Made by a program: the position numbers and the translations under genes. Source: Tabrizicola sp. (GTDB lineage Bacteria > Pseudomonadota > Alphaproteobacteria > Rhodobacterales > Rhodobacteraceae). Taken from it: DNA of 64,000 nucleotides. The notes under the pieces are model-generated. The model worked only from the letters and a program-made list of their open reading frames with translations, searched no databases and was not told the origin of the DNA. The stretch spans positions 1 to 64,000 of the forward strand of contig JAEULQ010000114.1 of the NCBI GenBank assembly GCA_016792685.1, in the 5' to 3' direction. Below, piece by piece: positions 48,406 to 57,145 of the stretch (its first letter is position 1; each line of letters starts with the position of its first letter).

Positions 48406-49839
48406 ATGATCCCCGCCAACATGCTGAAATTCTACATCAATGGGCAATGGGTCGACCCCATATCCAAGAACCGCATGGGCGTGGAAAACCCCGCGACCGA
48501 AGAGATCGTCGCGGAAGTGGCCATGGGCAATGCCGAGGACGCCGACCGTGCGATTCTTGCCGCCCGCGCAGCCTTTGACAGTTGGACCTACCGCCCCGTG
48601 GCCGAGCGCATCGCCGTCGTGAAGCGTATTCTCGAGGTCTACAACGAGCGTTACGAAGACTTCGCGCAAGTGATGTCGACCGAAATGGGGGCGCCGATCA
48701 CCTGGGCGCGCAACGCTCAGGCCTGGGCAGGCCAGGTCCATATCGAAGCCACCATTAAGGCCGCCGAAGAGATGGTCTGGGAATACAACCGCGGCACCAC
48801 GCGGATCATCTACGAGGGGATCGGCGTCTGCTCGCTGATCACGCCGTGGAACTGGCCGATGAACCAGATCGCCTGCAAAGTCGCTCCGGCACTGGTCGCG
48901 GGCTGCACGATGGTGCTTAAGCCTTCGGAAATCGCGCCGCTCTCGGGCGTCCTTTTCGCACAGGTCTGCCATGATGCGGGCGTGCCTGCGGGTGTCTTCA
49001 ACCTGGTGAACGGCGCCGGGCCTGAGGTAGGGGCCCGGATGTCGACGCATCCCGAAGTCGACATGGTGTCCTTCACCGGCTCGACCCGGGCCGGGACGCA
49101 GATCGCCGCCGTTGCCGCGGCTACGGCTAAGCGTGTGGCCCAGGAAATGGGCGGAAAGAGCCCGAACATCATCCTTCCGACCGCCAACATCGCCGAGGCC
49201 GTGGCTGCAGGCGTCAACGCCGTCATGTCGAACACCGGCCAGTCCTGCGATGCGCCGACCCGGATGCTAGTGCCCCGCAACCGGCAGGCCGAAGCCCTTG
49301 CCGTCGCCAAAGAGGTTGCCGAGGCGATCAAGGTCGGCGATCCGCGTGACGAGGATACCGTCATGGGGCCGCTGGTGTCCAAGATGCAGTTCGACAAGGT
49401 GCAAAAGCTGATCCAGGCCGGGATCGACGAGGGCGCGACCCTGGTGACCGGTGGGGTGGGGCGCCCGGCTGACCTCAACCGCGGCTGGTTCGTTCGCCCG
49501 ACTGTCTTCGGCGATGTCGTGAATGCGATGACCATCTCGAAAGAGGAAATCTTCGGGCCGGTGCTGGCGATCCAGCCCTACGACAGCATCGAGGATGCCA
49601 TCGCCCAGGGCAACGACACGATCTACGGCCTTGCGGCCTATGTCGCTGGCCCGGTCGAGGACGCAATCCCCGTTGCGCGCAAGCTGCGCGCCGGGACTGT
49701 GAACCTGAACTATCCGGATTGGGACACTTCCGCCCCGTTCGGCGGCTACAAGCAGTCGGGCAACGGCCGGGAGTATGCCGATTGGGGCATCCATGACTTC
49801 TGCGAGGTCAAGGGCATCGTCGGTTACGGCAAGGCCTAA
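48406..49839 (+). CDS. NAD(P)-dependent aldehyde dehydrogenase
   Basis: 477 residues. Classical ALDH layout: N149 in TPWNWP, a VSFTGSTRAG segment, the general base E247 in QEMGGKSP and the catalytic C281 in NTGQSCDAP. All key residues are present. It probably oxidises the aldehyde formed from the carbon backbone, or a small aldehyde such as a semialdehyde, in this pathway. The specific substrate cannot be read from sequence. It starts 7 nt after the MttB-like gene. An upstream in-frame extension is not used. Confidence 0.94.
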   Translation: MIPANMLKFYINGQWVDPISKNRMGVENPATEEIVAEVAMGNAEDADRAILAARAAFDSWTYRPVAERIAVVKRILEVYNERYEDFAQVMSTEMGAPITWARNAQAWAGQVHIEATIKAAEEMVWEYNRGTTRIIYEGIGVCSLITPWNWPMNQIACKVAPALVAGCTMVLKPSEIAPLSGVLFAQVCHDAGVPAGVFNLVNGAGPEVGARMSTHPEVDMVSFTGSTRAGTQIAAVAAATAKRVAQEMGGKSPNIILPTANIAEAVAAGVNAVMSNTGQSCDAPTRMLVPRNRQAEALAVAKEVAEAIKVGDPRDEDTVMGPLVSKMQFDKVQKLIQAGIDEGATLVTGGVGRPADLNRGWFVRPTVFGDVVNAMTISKEEIFGPVLAIQPYDSIEDAIAQGNDTIYGLAAYVAGPVEDAIPVARKLRAGTVNLNYPDWDTSAPFGGYKQSGNGREYADWGIHDFCEVKGIVGYGKA

Positions 49840-49858
49840 GCCTGCGGTTCAACACCAA

Positions 49859-49880
49859 GGGGCAGGGCGGAACCTGCCCC
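49859..49880 (+). terminator. Intercistronic hairpin after the aldehyde dehydrogenase
   Basis: A perfect 8-bp stem (GGGGCAGG/CCTGCCCC, loop GCGGAA) sits 19 nt after the stop codon and 18 nt before the next start. There is no T-run, so it may tune mRNA stability rather than end transcription. Confidence 0.4.
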
Positions 49881-49898
49881 TCATCCAACGGGGATATC

Positions 49899-50798
49899 AT
49901 GCATTACGGTTACATCGGCCTGGGCAATCTCGGGGCGGCCTGTGCGGGCTGCCTGGTCAAGGACGGCTTCAAGGTCACGGTCTACGACCTGAACGCGAAA
50001 CTTGCCGATCCGCTGATCGCGCAAGGCGCGACTCTCGCAAAAAGCGCCGAGGAACTGGCGGCTTCGGTCGATCACGTCATCACCTGCCTGCCGTCCCCGG
50101 CCGTGTCCGAGCGCGTCCTGCGGAATATCCTGCCACATATGAAGAAGGGCGCGAGCTGGGTCGAGATGTCGACTCTCGGCCGTGACGAAGTGCTGAAACT
50201 TGCAGCCATCGCCGCCGAATCCGGTGTGCGCATGATGGAACTGCCGGTCACCGGTGGTGTGCATCTGGCCTATCAAGGCAAGATCACCATGCTCGCGGGC
50301 GGGGACAAGGACCTTTACGACACCCATTACAAGGCCATGCAGGCCATGGGAGACCGGATCTTCCACATGGGCCCCTTGGGGTCATCCTGCATCATCAAGG
50401 TCATCACCAACATGCTGGCCTTCATCCACCTCAAGGCCACCTCCGAGGCGCTGATGCTGGCCAAGCGTGGCGGGCTCGATCTGGCCCAGGCCTGGCATGC
50501 GATTGCCGCCTCGTCGGGCAACTCCTTCGTCCACGAAACCGAAGGGGCGCTGATCCTGAACGGGTCCTACGACATCGCCTTCAACATCGATCTGGCGCTG
50601 AAGGATCTTGGCTTCGCTCTTGGCTTCGGCAAGGAATTCGGCGTACCGCTGGATTTGGCGTCGATGACCAACCAGACCTACATCGCCGCCAAGGCCGCCT
50701 ATGGTGGCGAGGCGCAGTCGCCAATGATCGCCAAGCTTCTGGAGGACCTTCTCGGCACCGACCTCCGCGCGCCGGGCTTCCCCGCCCGGCTGGAGTGA
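49899..50798 (+). CDS. Beta-hydroxyacid dehydrogenase (3-hydroxyisobutyrate-dehydrogenase-like)
   Basis: 299 residues. NAD(P)-binding GLGNLG at residues 7-12 with D30 after the second strand (VTVYDLN) suggests NAD. Substrate motif MELPVTGGV (residues 113-121) and catalytic K167 with N171 (IIKVITNM) follow the family rule. Oxidises or reduces a 3-hydroxy acid or similar compound. Substrate unknown. Starts 19 nt after the intercistronic hairpin and shares the operon strand. Confidence 0.9.
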   Translation: MHYGYIGLGNLGAACAGCLVKDGFKVTVYDLNAKLADPLIAQGATLAKSAEELAASVDHVITCLPSPAVSERVLRNILPHMKKGASWVEMSTLGRDEVLKLAAIAAESGVRMMELPVTGGVHLAYQGKITMLAGGDKDLYDTHYKAMQAMGDRIFHMGPLGSSCIIKVITNMLAFIHLKATSEALMLAKRGGLDLAQAWHAIAASSGNSFVHETEGALILNGSYDIAFNIDLALKDLGFALGFGKEFGVPLDLASMTNQTYIAAKAAYGGEAQSPMIAKLLEDLLGTDLRAPGFPARLE

Positions 50799-50906
50799 CT
50801 TGAGAGGGTTGCGCCAGCCGGTTAAGCTTGGGTAAACGCCCACGCGCAAGCCGCTGATTTCGCTGAGGTCACAGCCTTGTCCCGCGTGGACACTAAAGGA
50901 GCCCAC

Positions 50907-52022
50907 ATGACCGCCGAGACCGACGCCCGCATCGCCCGCCTTCTGCATCACCGGAAGGCGGGGCTCTCTCTGGGCGAGCCGGTGGTGCCCCCGATCTCGG
51001 TCGCGACCACCTTCCACCTGCCGCAGGCGCAGGGGGCTGCCCACTACTATGGCCGCTCAGGCCAGCCGACCTGGGACGCCGTCGAAGCCCAGCTCTCGAT
51101 CCTCGAAGCTGCCGAGACCGTCACTTTCCCCTCGGGTATGGCAGCCATCACCGCCGCCCTTGTCTGCAGCCTGAAGGCCGGGGCGAAAGTCATGATCCCG
51201 TCCGACGGCTATTATGTGACCCGTCTGCTTGGCCGCGACCTGTTGCAGGTCTACGGGGTGGACGTCGTGCAGGTCCCCACGCTTGAGATGGAGACCGCCG
51301 ACTTCACCGGCTTTCAGGTGATCTATATCGAGACCCCTTCGAACCCCGGCCTCGACACGGTCGATATCGCCGTGCTGGCCCGTCGCGCCCATGCTGCCGG
51401 GGCGCTTCTTATCGCGGACAACACGACGATGACGCCGTTTCTGCAGCGGCCGCTGGACCTTGGGGCCGACCTCGTTGTCGCCGCAGATACCAAGGCCCCT
51501 GCAGGTCATTCCGACGCACTCTTCGGCCATGTGGCGGGCCGCGACGCGAACCTGATGGCCCGAATCCGGGAATGGCGGCGACAGTCCGGCTCGGTCCCGG
51601 GGCCGTTCGAGGCTTACCTCGTTCATCGCGGTCTCGAAACGCTGGAGGTCCGGCTTGAGCGTATGTGTGCCTCGGCCGCCGTGATCGCCGCCCGCCTTGC
51701 CGCGCATCCGGCGGTGAAGAACCTGCGCTACCCGGGACTACCGGGCGATGCCTCCTATGGTGCGGTCGGGGGGCAGATGGCCAATGGCGGTTTCCTGATC
51801 GGTCTCACCCTGGCAGATGCCGAGGTGGCCGAGGCCTTCCTGGCCCGCTGCCCGATGATCGAGCAGGCCACCAGTTTTGGCGGTACCCATTCCGCGGGTG
51901 AGCGCCGCGCCCGCTGGGGGGATTCGGTGCCGGAAGGGTTCATCCGCCTGTCGGTCGGCATCGAACCTGTCGAGGTGCTCTGGTCTTCCATCGCCGCGGC
52001 TTTGGCTGACCTTCAGGCCTGA
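50907..52022 (+). CDS. Cystathionine-gamma-lyase/synthase-family PLP enzyme
   Basis: 371 residues, Cys/Met-metabolism PLP fold. Pattern YYGRSGQPTWDAVEAQLSILE, FPSGMAAI, the Tyr-containing SDGYYVTRLL, PSNPGLD and the PLP lysine K196 in AADTKAPAGHSD. In most members the motif is SxTK; here the serine position is Asp. C-S lyases, methionine gamma-lyases and O-acyl-homoserine enzymes all share the fold, so the chemistry (beta- or gamma-elimination or replacement) is uncertain. It is separated from the previous gene by 108 bp, so it may be a late pathway gene or independent. Confidence 0.84.
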   Translation: MTAETDARIARLLHHRKAGLSLGEPVVPPISVATTFHLPQAQGAAHYYGRSGQPTWDAVEAQLSILEAAETVTFPSGMAAITAALVCSLKAGAKVMIPSDGYYVTRLLGRDLLQVYGVDVVQVPTLEMETADFTGFQVIYIETPSNPGLDTVDIAVLARRAHAAGALLIADNTTMTPFLQRPLDLGADLVVAADTKAPAGHSDALFGHVAGRDANLMARIREWRRQSGSVPGPFEAYLVHRGLETLEVRLERMCASAAVIAARLAAHPAVKNLRYPGLPGDASYGAVGGQMANGGFLIGLTLADAEVAEAFLARCPMIEQATSFGGTHSAGERRARWGDSVPEGFIRLSVGIEPVEVLWSSIAAALADLQA

Positions 52023-52023
52023 C

Positions 52024-52599
52024 CTACTGCCGCAGGATCATCCTTCCGCCGGTGACCTCGATCTGGAACTGGCCAAGATAATCCATGCCTAGAAGCGAGC
52101 CTTCCATCTCTCCTTGCGTGACATAGGCGCGGAAATTCTCGTTCCGATACGGGCCAAGCTCGACCAGGGGCAGTGTCACCTGCGCTGTCCGCACGACGCC
52201 GTTGGCGGTATTGGCTTCGCCAAAGAACTGCAGACTGTCCTCTGCAATCCCCAGGCGGGCCGCGTCTTCAAGGCTGAGGACAAGGCCCGAGGCGCCGGTG
52301 TCCACCATGAAGGGGAGCTCGACATCATTGATCCGCAGCGTGAGGTAGTAGTGCCCGTCCTCGGCCCGCGGCACCTCGATCGAGGCATCTGGTCCAAGCG
52401 TCTGTATTGGCATGATATCCCGGCGGACGTCCGTCCAAAGACCGTAGCCCGCCATCATCCCCAGAAAGATGAGCCCCCAGGCCAGCGCCATCCGCAGGGC
52501 CTGTCCCATGCGCTGGCGAAACTCGACCATGACCCAGCCGCCGAGGGCGGCCAGAATGATCGCAAGATAGGCCAAGCGCGCAAGGGTTTCGCCGTCCAT
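52024..52599 (-). CDS. Membrane-anchored retropepsin-like aspartic protease
   Basis: 191 residues. Two N-terminal membrane helices (LAYLAIILAALGGWVMVEF, then ALRMALAWGLIFLGMMAGYGL) precede a periplasmic retropepsin-like domain with the catalytic motif FMVDTGASGLVLS. This matches the TIGR02281/clan AA type. Physiological substrate unknown. The ATG at 52599 with GGAGG 5 nt upstream is preferred over a GTG two codons earlier. The stop lies 1 bp from the PLP gene on the opposite strand. Confidence 0.85.
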   Translation of the reverse strand: MDGETLARLAYLAIILAALGGWVMVEFRQRMGQALRMALAWGLIFLGMMAGYGLWTDVRRDIMPIQTLGPDASIEVPRAEDGHYYLTLRINDVELPFMVDTGASGLVLSLEDAARLGIAEDSLQFFGEANTANGVVRTAQVTLPLVELGPYRNENFRAYVTQGEMEGSLLGMDYLGQFQIEVTGGRMILRQ

Positions 52600-52649
52600 C
52601 TTCACCTCCGGTTCCGAGACATATGGGGCAGGGCGCGCGGATTGGAAGG

Positions 52650-53270
52650 TCAGCCGATCAGGCCCGTGCCTTTGACGCCATCGATCACGAACTGAACCGA
52701 CAACGCGGCCAGAAGCATGCCAAGAAGGCGGGTGATCACGATTGTGCCGGTGCGGCCAAGCATGCGCTCCAACGGGGGCGATGCAAGCAGGAAGGCATAG
52801 GTCACAACCATCATCAGGACCATCAGCCCCAGAACCCAGAAGGTTGCTGCCCAGTCACTGCCCGCCTGGCCGACGAGCAGGATCATCGTCGCGATGGCGC
52901 CAGGTCCGGCGATCAGGGGTGTGGCCAGGGGGAAGACCGAAGGGTCATGGTCCGGCTCGGCCTGCTGACCTTCGCGGCGTTGGGTGCGGCGTTCGAAAAG
53001 CATGTCGAGCGCGGTCAGGAACAAGAGGATCCCGCCGGCGATACGGAAAGCAGGCATCGAGATGCCGATGAAGGTCAGGATCGCCTCACCGGCAACCCCG
53101 AACAGAAGCAGAAGCGACGCCGCTATGATGCAGGCGCGTTTGGCCATGGCGCGACGTTTTTCGGGACCCATTCCGCGTGTGAGCGCGATGAACAGGGGGA
53201 CAAGTCCCGGAGGATCGATCACCACAAAGAGTGTGGCAAAGGCCGTGATCAGGAAGGCGGTTTCGGGCAT
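52650..53270 (-). CDS. MarC-family integral membrane protein
   Basis: 206 residues with six hydrophobic segments and the MarC/UPF0056 pattern: LITAFATLFVVIDPPGLVPLFIALTRG, ASLLLLFGVAGEAILTFIGISMPAFRIAGGILLFLTALDM, and PLATPLIAGPGAIATMILL. The central polar loop (RTQRREGQQAEPDHD) is cytoplasmic. Despite its name the family is not linked to multidrug resistance and its function is unknown. Gap of 90 bp to the DUF2267 gene. Confidence 0.9.
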   Translation of the reverse strand: MPETAFLITAFATLFVVIDPPGLVPLFIALTRGMGPEKRRAMAKRACIIAASLLLLFGVAGEAILTFIGISMPAFRIAGGILLFLTALDMLFERRTQRREGQQAEPDHDPSVFPLATPLIAGPGAIATMILLVGQAGSDWAATFWVLGLMVLMMVVTYAFLLASPPLERMLGRTGTIVITRLLGMLLAALSVQFVIDGVKGTGLIG

Positions 53271-53360
53271 GGGTTCCTCGGGCTTTCGGCAAGGCTAGGC
53301 CGTGTCCCTGATTTTGGGAAGGGCAACCTTGCAAGGAGCGACCCTTACCCGAGGCAGCAG

Positions 53361-53819
53361 TCAGACAATTCCGGGGCCAAGCGTCGCCGGGTCGATGCCA
53401 GGCGTGGACCAGAAGTCAGTGGCAAAAGGCGGCAGGGTGGCAAGCACGCGATACAGGTCTTCGCGCAGGACGGCTTTCCGCAAAGCGAGCGCTGTGGCTT
53501 CGACGCAGTTCGGCGGCGTAAGGTTGTGGTGCGGCCGCAGGGCCATGGCCTCGGCGGTCCAGTCAGAACGGCTGCCCGGGGGCAGGGGCCCTTCGTCGAG
53601 CTTCCAGTCCGCAACGAAGAGCGCGCGAAGCACCGACGGCAGGACTTGCGCGAAGTCGATGGCCTGCTGCGGTGTCAGACGTCGACGGAACGCGCGCAGT
53701 ACACCCTCAACCGCCGTATACGTTGCATTGTCCGATTCCAGGTTCATCGCTGACCGGGCTTCGGTCAGAAATGCACTCCATTCGCGGCTTGCCTGACGGT
53801 AGGTCCATGGCATGGGCAT
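53361..53819 (-). CDS. DUF2267 family protein
   Basis: 152 residues, helical. The order is EWSAFLTEARSAMNLESDNATYTAVEGVLRAFRRRLTPQQAIDFAQVLPSVLRALFVADWKL, then DWTAEAMALRP, NCVEATALALRKAVLREDLYRVLATLPP, a duplicated helical bundle typical of DUF2267. Function unknown. Two possible ATGs (53819 and 53813). An in-frame extension upstream crosses the promoter. Transcribed from the -10 TACAAT promoter at 53839-53867, separately from the ABC-F gene that ends just upstream. Confidence 0.78.
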   Translation of the reverse strand: MPMPWTYRQASREWSAFLTEARSAMNLESDNATYTAVEGVLRAFRRRLTPQQAIDFAQVLPSVLRALFVADWKLDEGPLPPGSRSDWTAEAMALRPHHNLTPPNCVEATALALRKAVLREDLYRVLATLPPFATDFWSTPGIDPATLGPGIV

Positions 53820-53867
53820 TGTAGATACATACCCCACAATTGTAAATACGTTTGTATATACAGCCAA
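53820..53867 (-). promoter_or_regulatory. DUF2267 promoter with three TGTA-N2-TAC motifs
   Basis: The -35 TTGGCT (53862-53867), 17-bp spacer and -10 TACAAT (53839-53844) are on the minus strand. Near-palindromes TGTAGATACA (53820-53829), TGTAAATACG (53841-53850) and TGTATATACA (53853-53862) fall between the start codon, the -10 and the spacer. The region is A/T-rich in a GC-rich genome. Confidence 0.55.
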
Positions 53868-53878
53868 TAGTTCGAAGT

Positions 53879-55729
53879 TTAAGCCATTGCTTCTTCTAGC
53901 TTTTCCTGGGCCGTAAGCCAAAGGGCCTCGGCCTTGTCCAGGGCGTCCATGACTTCGGCGTATTTTGCATTCCAGGTCGCAAGCTCTCCCTTCCTGCTGT
54001 CCTCATAAAGGGAGGGATCCGCAAGCTTCGTCGCCAGCTTGTCTCGCATGTCGTTCAGTTTGCCGACACGGTCTTCGCATTTGCGGACCTCGGCCTTGAG
54101 CGCCAGCAACTCGTCGCGACTTGCTTTCGGTTTCTTTTCAGGCGCTTTCGCTGCGGCCTTGACGACATCATCTCCGGCAAGCAACTGCCGACGATAGGCT
54201 TCGAGATCCTCGGTGTAGGGGGTGACCGCACCACCCTTGACCAGCCACAACCGGTCCGCCACCAGCCCAAGAAGGTGCATGTCGTGCGACACCAGGATCA
54301 CCGCGCCGGGGTATTCGGTTAGCGCTTCGACCAGCGCCTCGCGGCTTTCGATATCCAGGTGGTTGGTTGGTTCGTCCAGGATCAGAAGGTGCGGCGCGTC
54401 GATTGTTGCCAGAAGCAGCGACAGTCGCGCCTTTTGGCCCCCCGAAAGGCGTGCCACGACCGTATCCGCCTGATCGGCCATCAGGCCGAACCCGGCCAGC
54501 CTTGCGCGGAGTTTGGCCTGCATTTCTTCGGGTCGTAGCCGCTGGATATGCTGCAGGGGCGTCTCGTCCAGGTGAAGTTCGTCGACCTGGTGCTGGGCGA
54601 AATACCCGATACGCAGCTTTGATGATCGTGCGAGTTTGCCTTCGACAGGTTGAAGTTTGCCTGCCAAGAGCTTGGAAAGGGTGGATTTTCCCTCGCCGTT
54701 CTTGCCCAGAAGCGCGATCCGGTCGTCCTGGTCGATCCGCAGGTTCAGCTTCCGCAGCACCGGCGGGCCGCCATAGCCCACGGCAGCGCCGTCAAGATTG
54801 ATGATCGGAGGCGCCAGTTCCTCAGGCTTGGGGAAGGTGAAGACAACCTTCTTCGCCTCTTCCGGGGCGGTGATGGGCGTCAGCTTTTCAAGCATCTTCA
54901 CGCGCGACTGGGCCTGCACGGCCTTTGAGGCCTTGGCCTTGAACCGGTCTACAAAGCTTTGCAGATGCGCGCGGCGGGCCTCGACCTTCTTTGCTTCGGC
55001 TTGCAGGACTGCGCGGCGTTCCGACATCTGGCGGGCAAACTGGTCATAGCCGCCTTGCCAGTAGGTGAGTTTGCGGTTGTCGAGATGCAGGATGCCCTGG
55101 ACCGCCCGGTTCAAGAGGCCGCGGTCGTGGCTGATGATCAGGACAGTGTGGGGATATTTCTGCAGGTAGCTTTCCAGCCAGAGCGCCCCTTCGAGGTCGA
55201 GGTAGTTGGTCGGTTCGTCGAGAAGCAGGTAGTCGGGCTGGGCGAAAAGCACGCCCGCCAAGGCCACGCGCATCCGCCAGCCGCCTGAAAACGCCGAGCA
55301 GGGCATCAGCTGCTCCTCGGCATCGAAGCCCAGGCCCTTGAGAATGCTTGAGGCCCGGCCCTCGGCCGACCAGGCATCGATATCGGCCAGCCGCGCCTGG
55401 ATTTCGGCAATGCGGTGGGGATCATGCGCGTGTTCGGCTTCGGCCATGAGCGCAGCGCGTTCGGTATCGGCCTGCAGGACCGTGTCCAGAAGCGAGGTTT
55501 CCGAAGACGGGACTTCCTGCGCGACACCGCCGATGCGCGCGCGCTGGGGCAGGGTGATGGTTCCGCCTTCAAGCGCCAGTTCCCCTCGGATCAGCCGGAA
55601 GAGGGTAGTCTTGCCGGCGCCATTGCGGCCGACCAGGCCAACCTTGTGGCCTGTAGGAATGGTGGCCGAGGCGCTTTCGAAAAGCGGGCGGCCTTCAACG
55701 GAATAGGTGATGTCCTCGATCTTCAGCAT
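53879..55729 (-). CDS. ABC-F family ATPase (Uup/YheS-like)
   Basis: 616 residues with two ABC cassettes and no membrane part. Cassette 1: Walker [10 protein letters not shown], signature SGGWRMR, Walker [15 protein letters not shown]. Cassette 2: Walker [10 protein letters not shown], signature SGGQKAR, Walker [17 protein letters not shown]-terminal coiled-coil ([34 protein letters not shown]) follows. Such proteins bind ribosomes or act in replication-linked tolerance (Uup). Which applies is unknown. The ATG at 55729 is supported by family start [17 protein letters not shown]. Divergent from ndk. Confidence 0.93.
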   Translation of the reverse strand: MLKIEDITYSVEGRPLFESASATIPTGHKVGLVGRNGAGKTTLFRLIRGELALEGGTITLPQRARIGGVAQEVPSSETSLLDTVLQADTERAALMAEAEHAHDPHRIAEIQARLADIDAWSAEGRASSILKGLGFDAEEQLMPCSAFSGGWRMRVALAGVLFAQPDYLLLDEPTNYLDLEGALWLESYLQKYPHTVLIISHDRGLLNRAVQGILHLDNRKLTYWQGGYDQFARQMSERRAVLQAEAKKVEARRAHLQSFVDRFKAKASKAVQAQSRVKMLEKLTPITAPEEAKKVVFTFPKPEELAPPIINLDGAAVGYGGPPVLRKLNLRIDQDDRIALLGKNGEGKSTLSKLLAGKLQPVEGKLARSSKLRIGYFAQHQVDELHLDETPLQHIQRLRPEEMQAKLRARLAGFGLMADQADTVVARLSGGQKARLSLLLATIDAPHLLILDEPTNHLDIESREALVEALTEYPGAVILVSHDMHLLGLVADRLWLVKGGAVTPYTEDLEAYRRQLLAGDDVVKAAAKAPEKKPKASRDELLALKAEVRKCEDRVGKLNDMRDKLATKLADPSLYEDSRKGELATWNAKYAEVMDALDKAEALWLTAQEKLEEAMA

Positions 55730-55856
55730 GGGGCGGGAAGTGCCTGATCCGGGAAGGGAGGTCAATGCCGCAAGACCTTTTCAATGCGGCCTGAGCGTGG
55801 TAGCAGCCCGGCGTCCCATTCCGGCGCAAGACGCCCAGAAACACATGGAGAGCCCG

Positions 55857-56279
55857 ATGGCTGTTGAACGTACCCTGTCGATCATCAAACCCGATGCGAC
55901 CAAGCGCAACCTGACCGGCAAGATCGTTGCCAAGTTCGAAGAGGCCGGCCTGCGGGTCGTCGCTTCGAAGCGTATCCACCTGACGCCCGCCCAGGCCGGC
56001 GCCTTCTATGCCGAGCACAAGGAGCGTGGCTTCTATGGCGAGCTTTGCGCGTTCATGGCGTCCGAGCCGGTTGTCGTGCAGGTGCTGGAAGGTGAAGGCG
56101 CGATCGCCAAGAACCGTGAAGTGATGGGCGCGACCGATCCGGCCGCTGCGGCCGCTGGCACGATCCGCAAGGAATTCGCGCTGTCGAAAGGCGAAAACTC
56201 GGTCCACGGTTCGGACAGCGAAGCTTCGGCTGCGCGCGAGATCGCCTTCTTCTTCTCGGGTCTCGAACTCGTCGGCTGA
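55857..56279 (+). CDS. ndk: Nucleoside diphosphate kinase
   Basis: 140 residues. Balances nucleoside triphosphate pools by ping-pong phosphate transfer. The N-terminal block is [16 protein letters not shown]. The phosphorylated histidine is H117 in NSVHGSDS. Size and ends are normal. Preferred start 55857 with GGAG 6 nt upstream. ATG at 55845 is an in-frame alternative. A strong hairpin follows 20 nt after the stop. Confidence 0.97.
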   Translation: MAVERTLSIIKPDATKRNLTGKIVAKFEEAGLRVVASKRIHLTPAQAGAFYAEHKERGFYGELCAFMASEPVVVQVLEGEGAIAKNREVMGATDPAAAAAGTIRKEFALSKGENSVHGSDSEASAAREIAFFFSGLELVG

Positions 56280-56299
56280 TTGATCGCAGATCACTGAAG

Positions 56300-56324
56300 C
56301 GGCCCGGTCCATGTGACCGGGCCG
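56300..56324 (+). terminator. Hairpin after ndk
   Basis: A perfect 10-bp inverted repeat (CGGCCCGGTC/GACCGGGCCG, loop CATGT) starts 20 nt after the ndk stop and is followed by TATTCG. Probable intrinsic terminator with a short T-run. Confidence 0.6.
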
Positions 56325-56378
56325 TATTCGTTGCGGGGTGGGGTTGGCGATTGGTCGATCCAAATATCGTGTAATCAG

Positions 56379-56395
56379 TATTATGTAATATATTA
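56379..56395. promoter_or_regulatory. A/T-rich patch with TATTAT and TAATATATTA, upstream of rpe
   Basis: TATTAT (56379-56384) and the 10-bp palindrome TAATATATTA (56386-56395) lie about 60-75 bp before rpe. They mark the only strongly A/T-rich stretch here and a probable promoter, but no good -35 is in register. Confidence 0.3.
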
Positions 56396-56455
56396 GTGGC
56401 TGGAAAGGCTGGAAACACCGGGATATGACGCCTTCACGCCATTGGAGCCTGCCCC

Positions 56456-57145
56456 ATGTTCAGCCGTTCGATCAAGATCGCCCCATCCATCCTGGCCGCA
56501 GACTTCGCGAATTTTGGCGCCGAATGCCGAGCGATTGAAGCACAAGGCGCGGACTGGGTTCATGTCGACGTGATGGACGGACATTTCGTGCCGAACCTTA
56601 CCTTCGGCCCGGCAATGTGTGCCGCGATCCGTCCGCACATCAAAGGCATCATGGATGTGCATCTGATGATTTCTCCGGTCGACGTCTACCTGGAGGCCTA
56701 TGCCTCTGCCGGAGCAGATGTCATTACCGCGCATGTCGAGGCTGGCCCGCACATTCACCGGACACTGCAAGCCATTCGCGCGCTTGGAAAAAAAGCCGGA
56801 CTGGCGATCAACCCGGGAACGCCGGTCGAGGCCGCGGCCGAGCTGCTGGACATGGTCGATCTGGTCTGCGTCATGACGGTCAACCCTGGCTTTGGCGGCC
56901 AGAGTTTCATCGAAGGCCAGGTCCCGAAGATCGCACGTCTTCGGCAGATGATTGGCGACCGTCCTGTGCATATCGAGATTGATGGCGGGATTACCGCGAC
57001 GACAGCCCCTGTCGTGGCGCGCGCCGGCGCCGATGTTCTGGTGGCAGGCTCGGCGGTCTTCAAGGGCGGTTCGGTGGATGCGGCGGACGTTTATGGCAAG
57101 AACATCCGGGCGATACGGGCGGCAGCCGAGGCCGCCGTTGGCTAA
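56456..57145 (+). CDS. rpe: Ribulose-phosphate 3-epimerase
   Basis: 229 residues, TIM barrel. Interconverts ribulose- and xylulose-5-phosphate in the pentose phosphate and Calvin cycles. Motifs are IAPSILAADFANFG, WVHVDVMDGHFVPNLTFGP, the metal-site His in DVHLMI, MTVNPGFGGQSFIE and EIDGGI. Overlaps gph by 8 nt, forming an rpe-gph pair. Confidence 0.97.
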   Translation: MFSRSIKIAPSILAADFANFGAECRAIEAQGADWVHVDVMDGHFVPNLTFGPAMCAAIRPHIKGIMDVHLMISPVDVYLEAYASAGADVITAHVEAGPHIHRTLQAIRALGKKAGLAINPGTPVEAAAELLDMVDLVCVMTVNPGFGGQSFIEGQVPKIARLRQMIGDRPVHIEIDGGITATTAPVVARAGADVLVAGSAVFKGGSVDAADVYGKNIRAIRAAAEAAVG

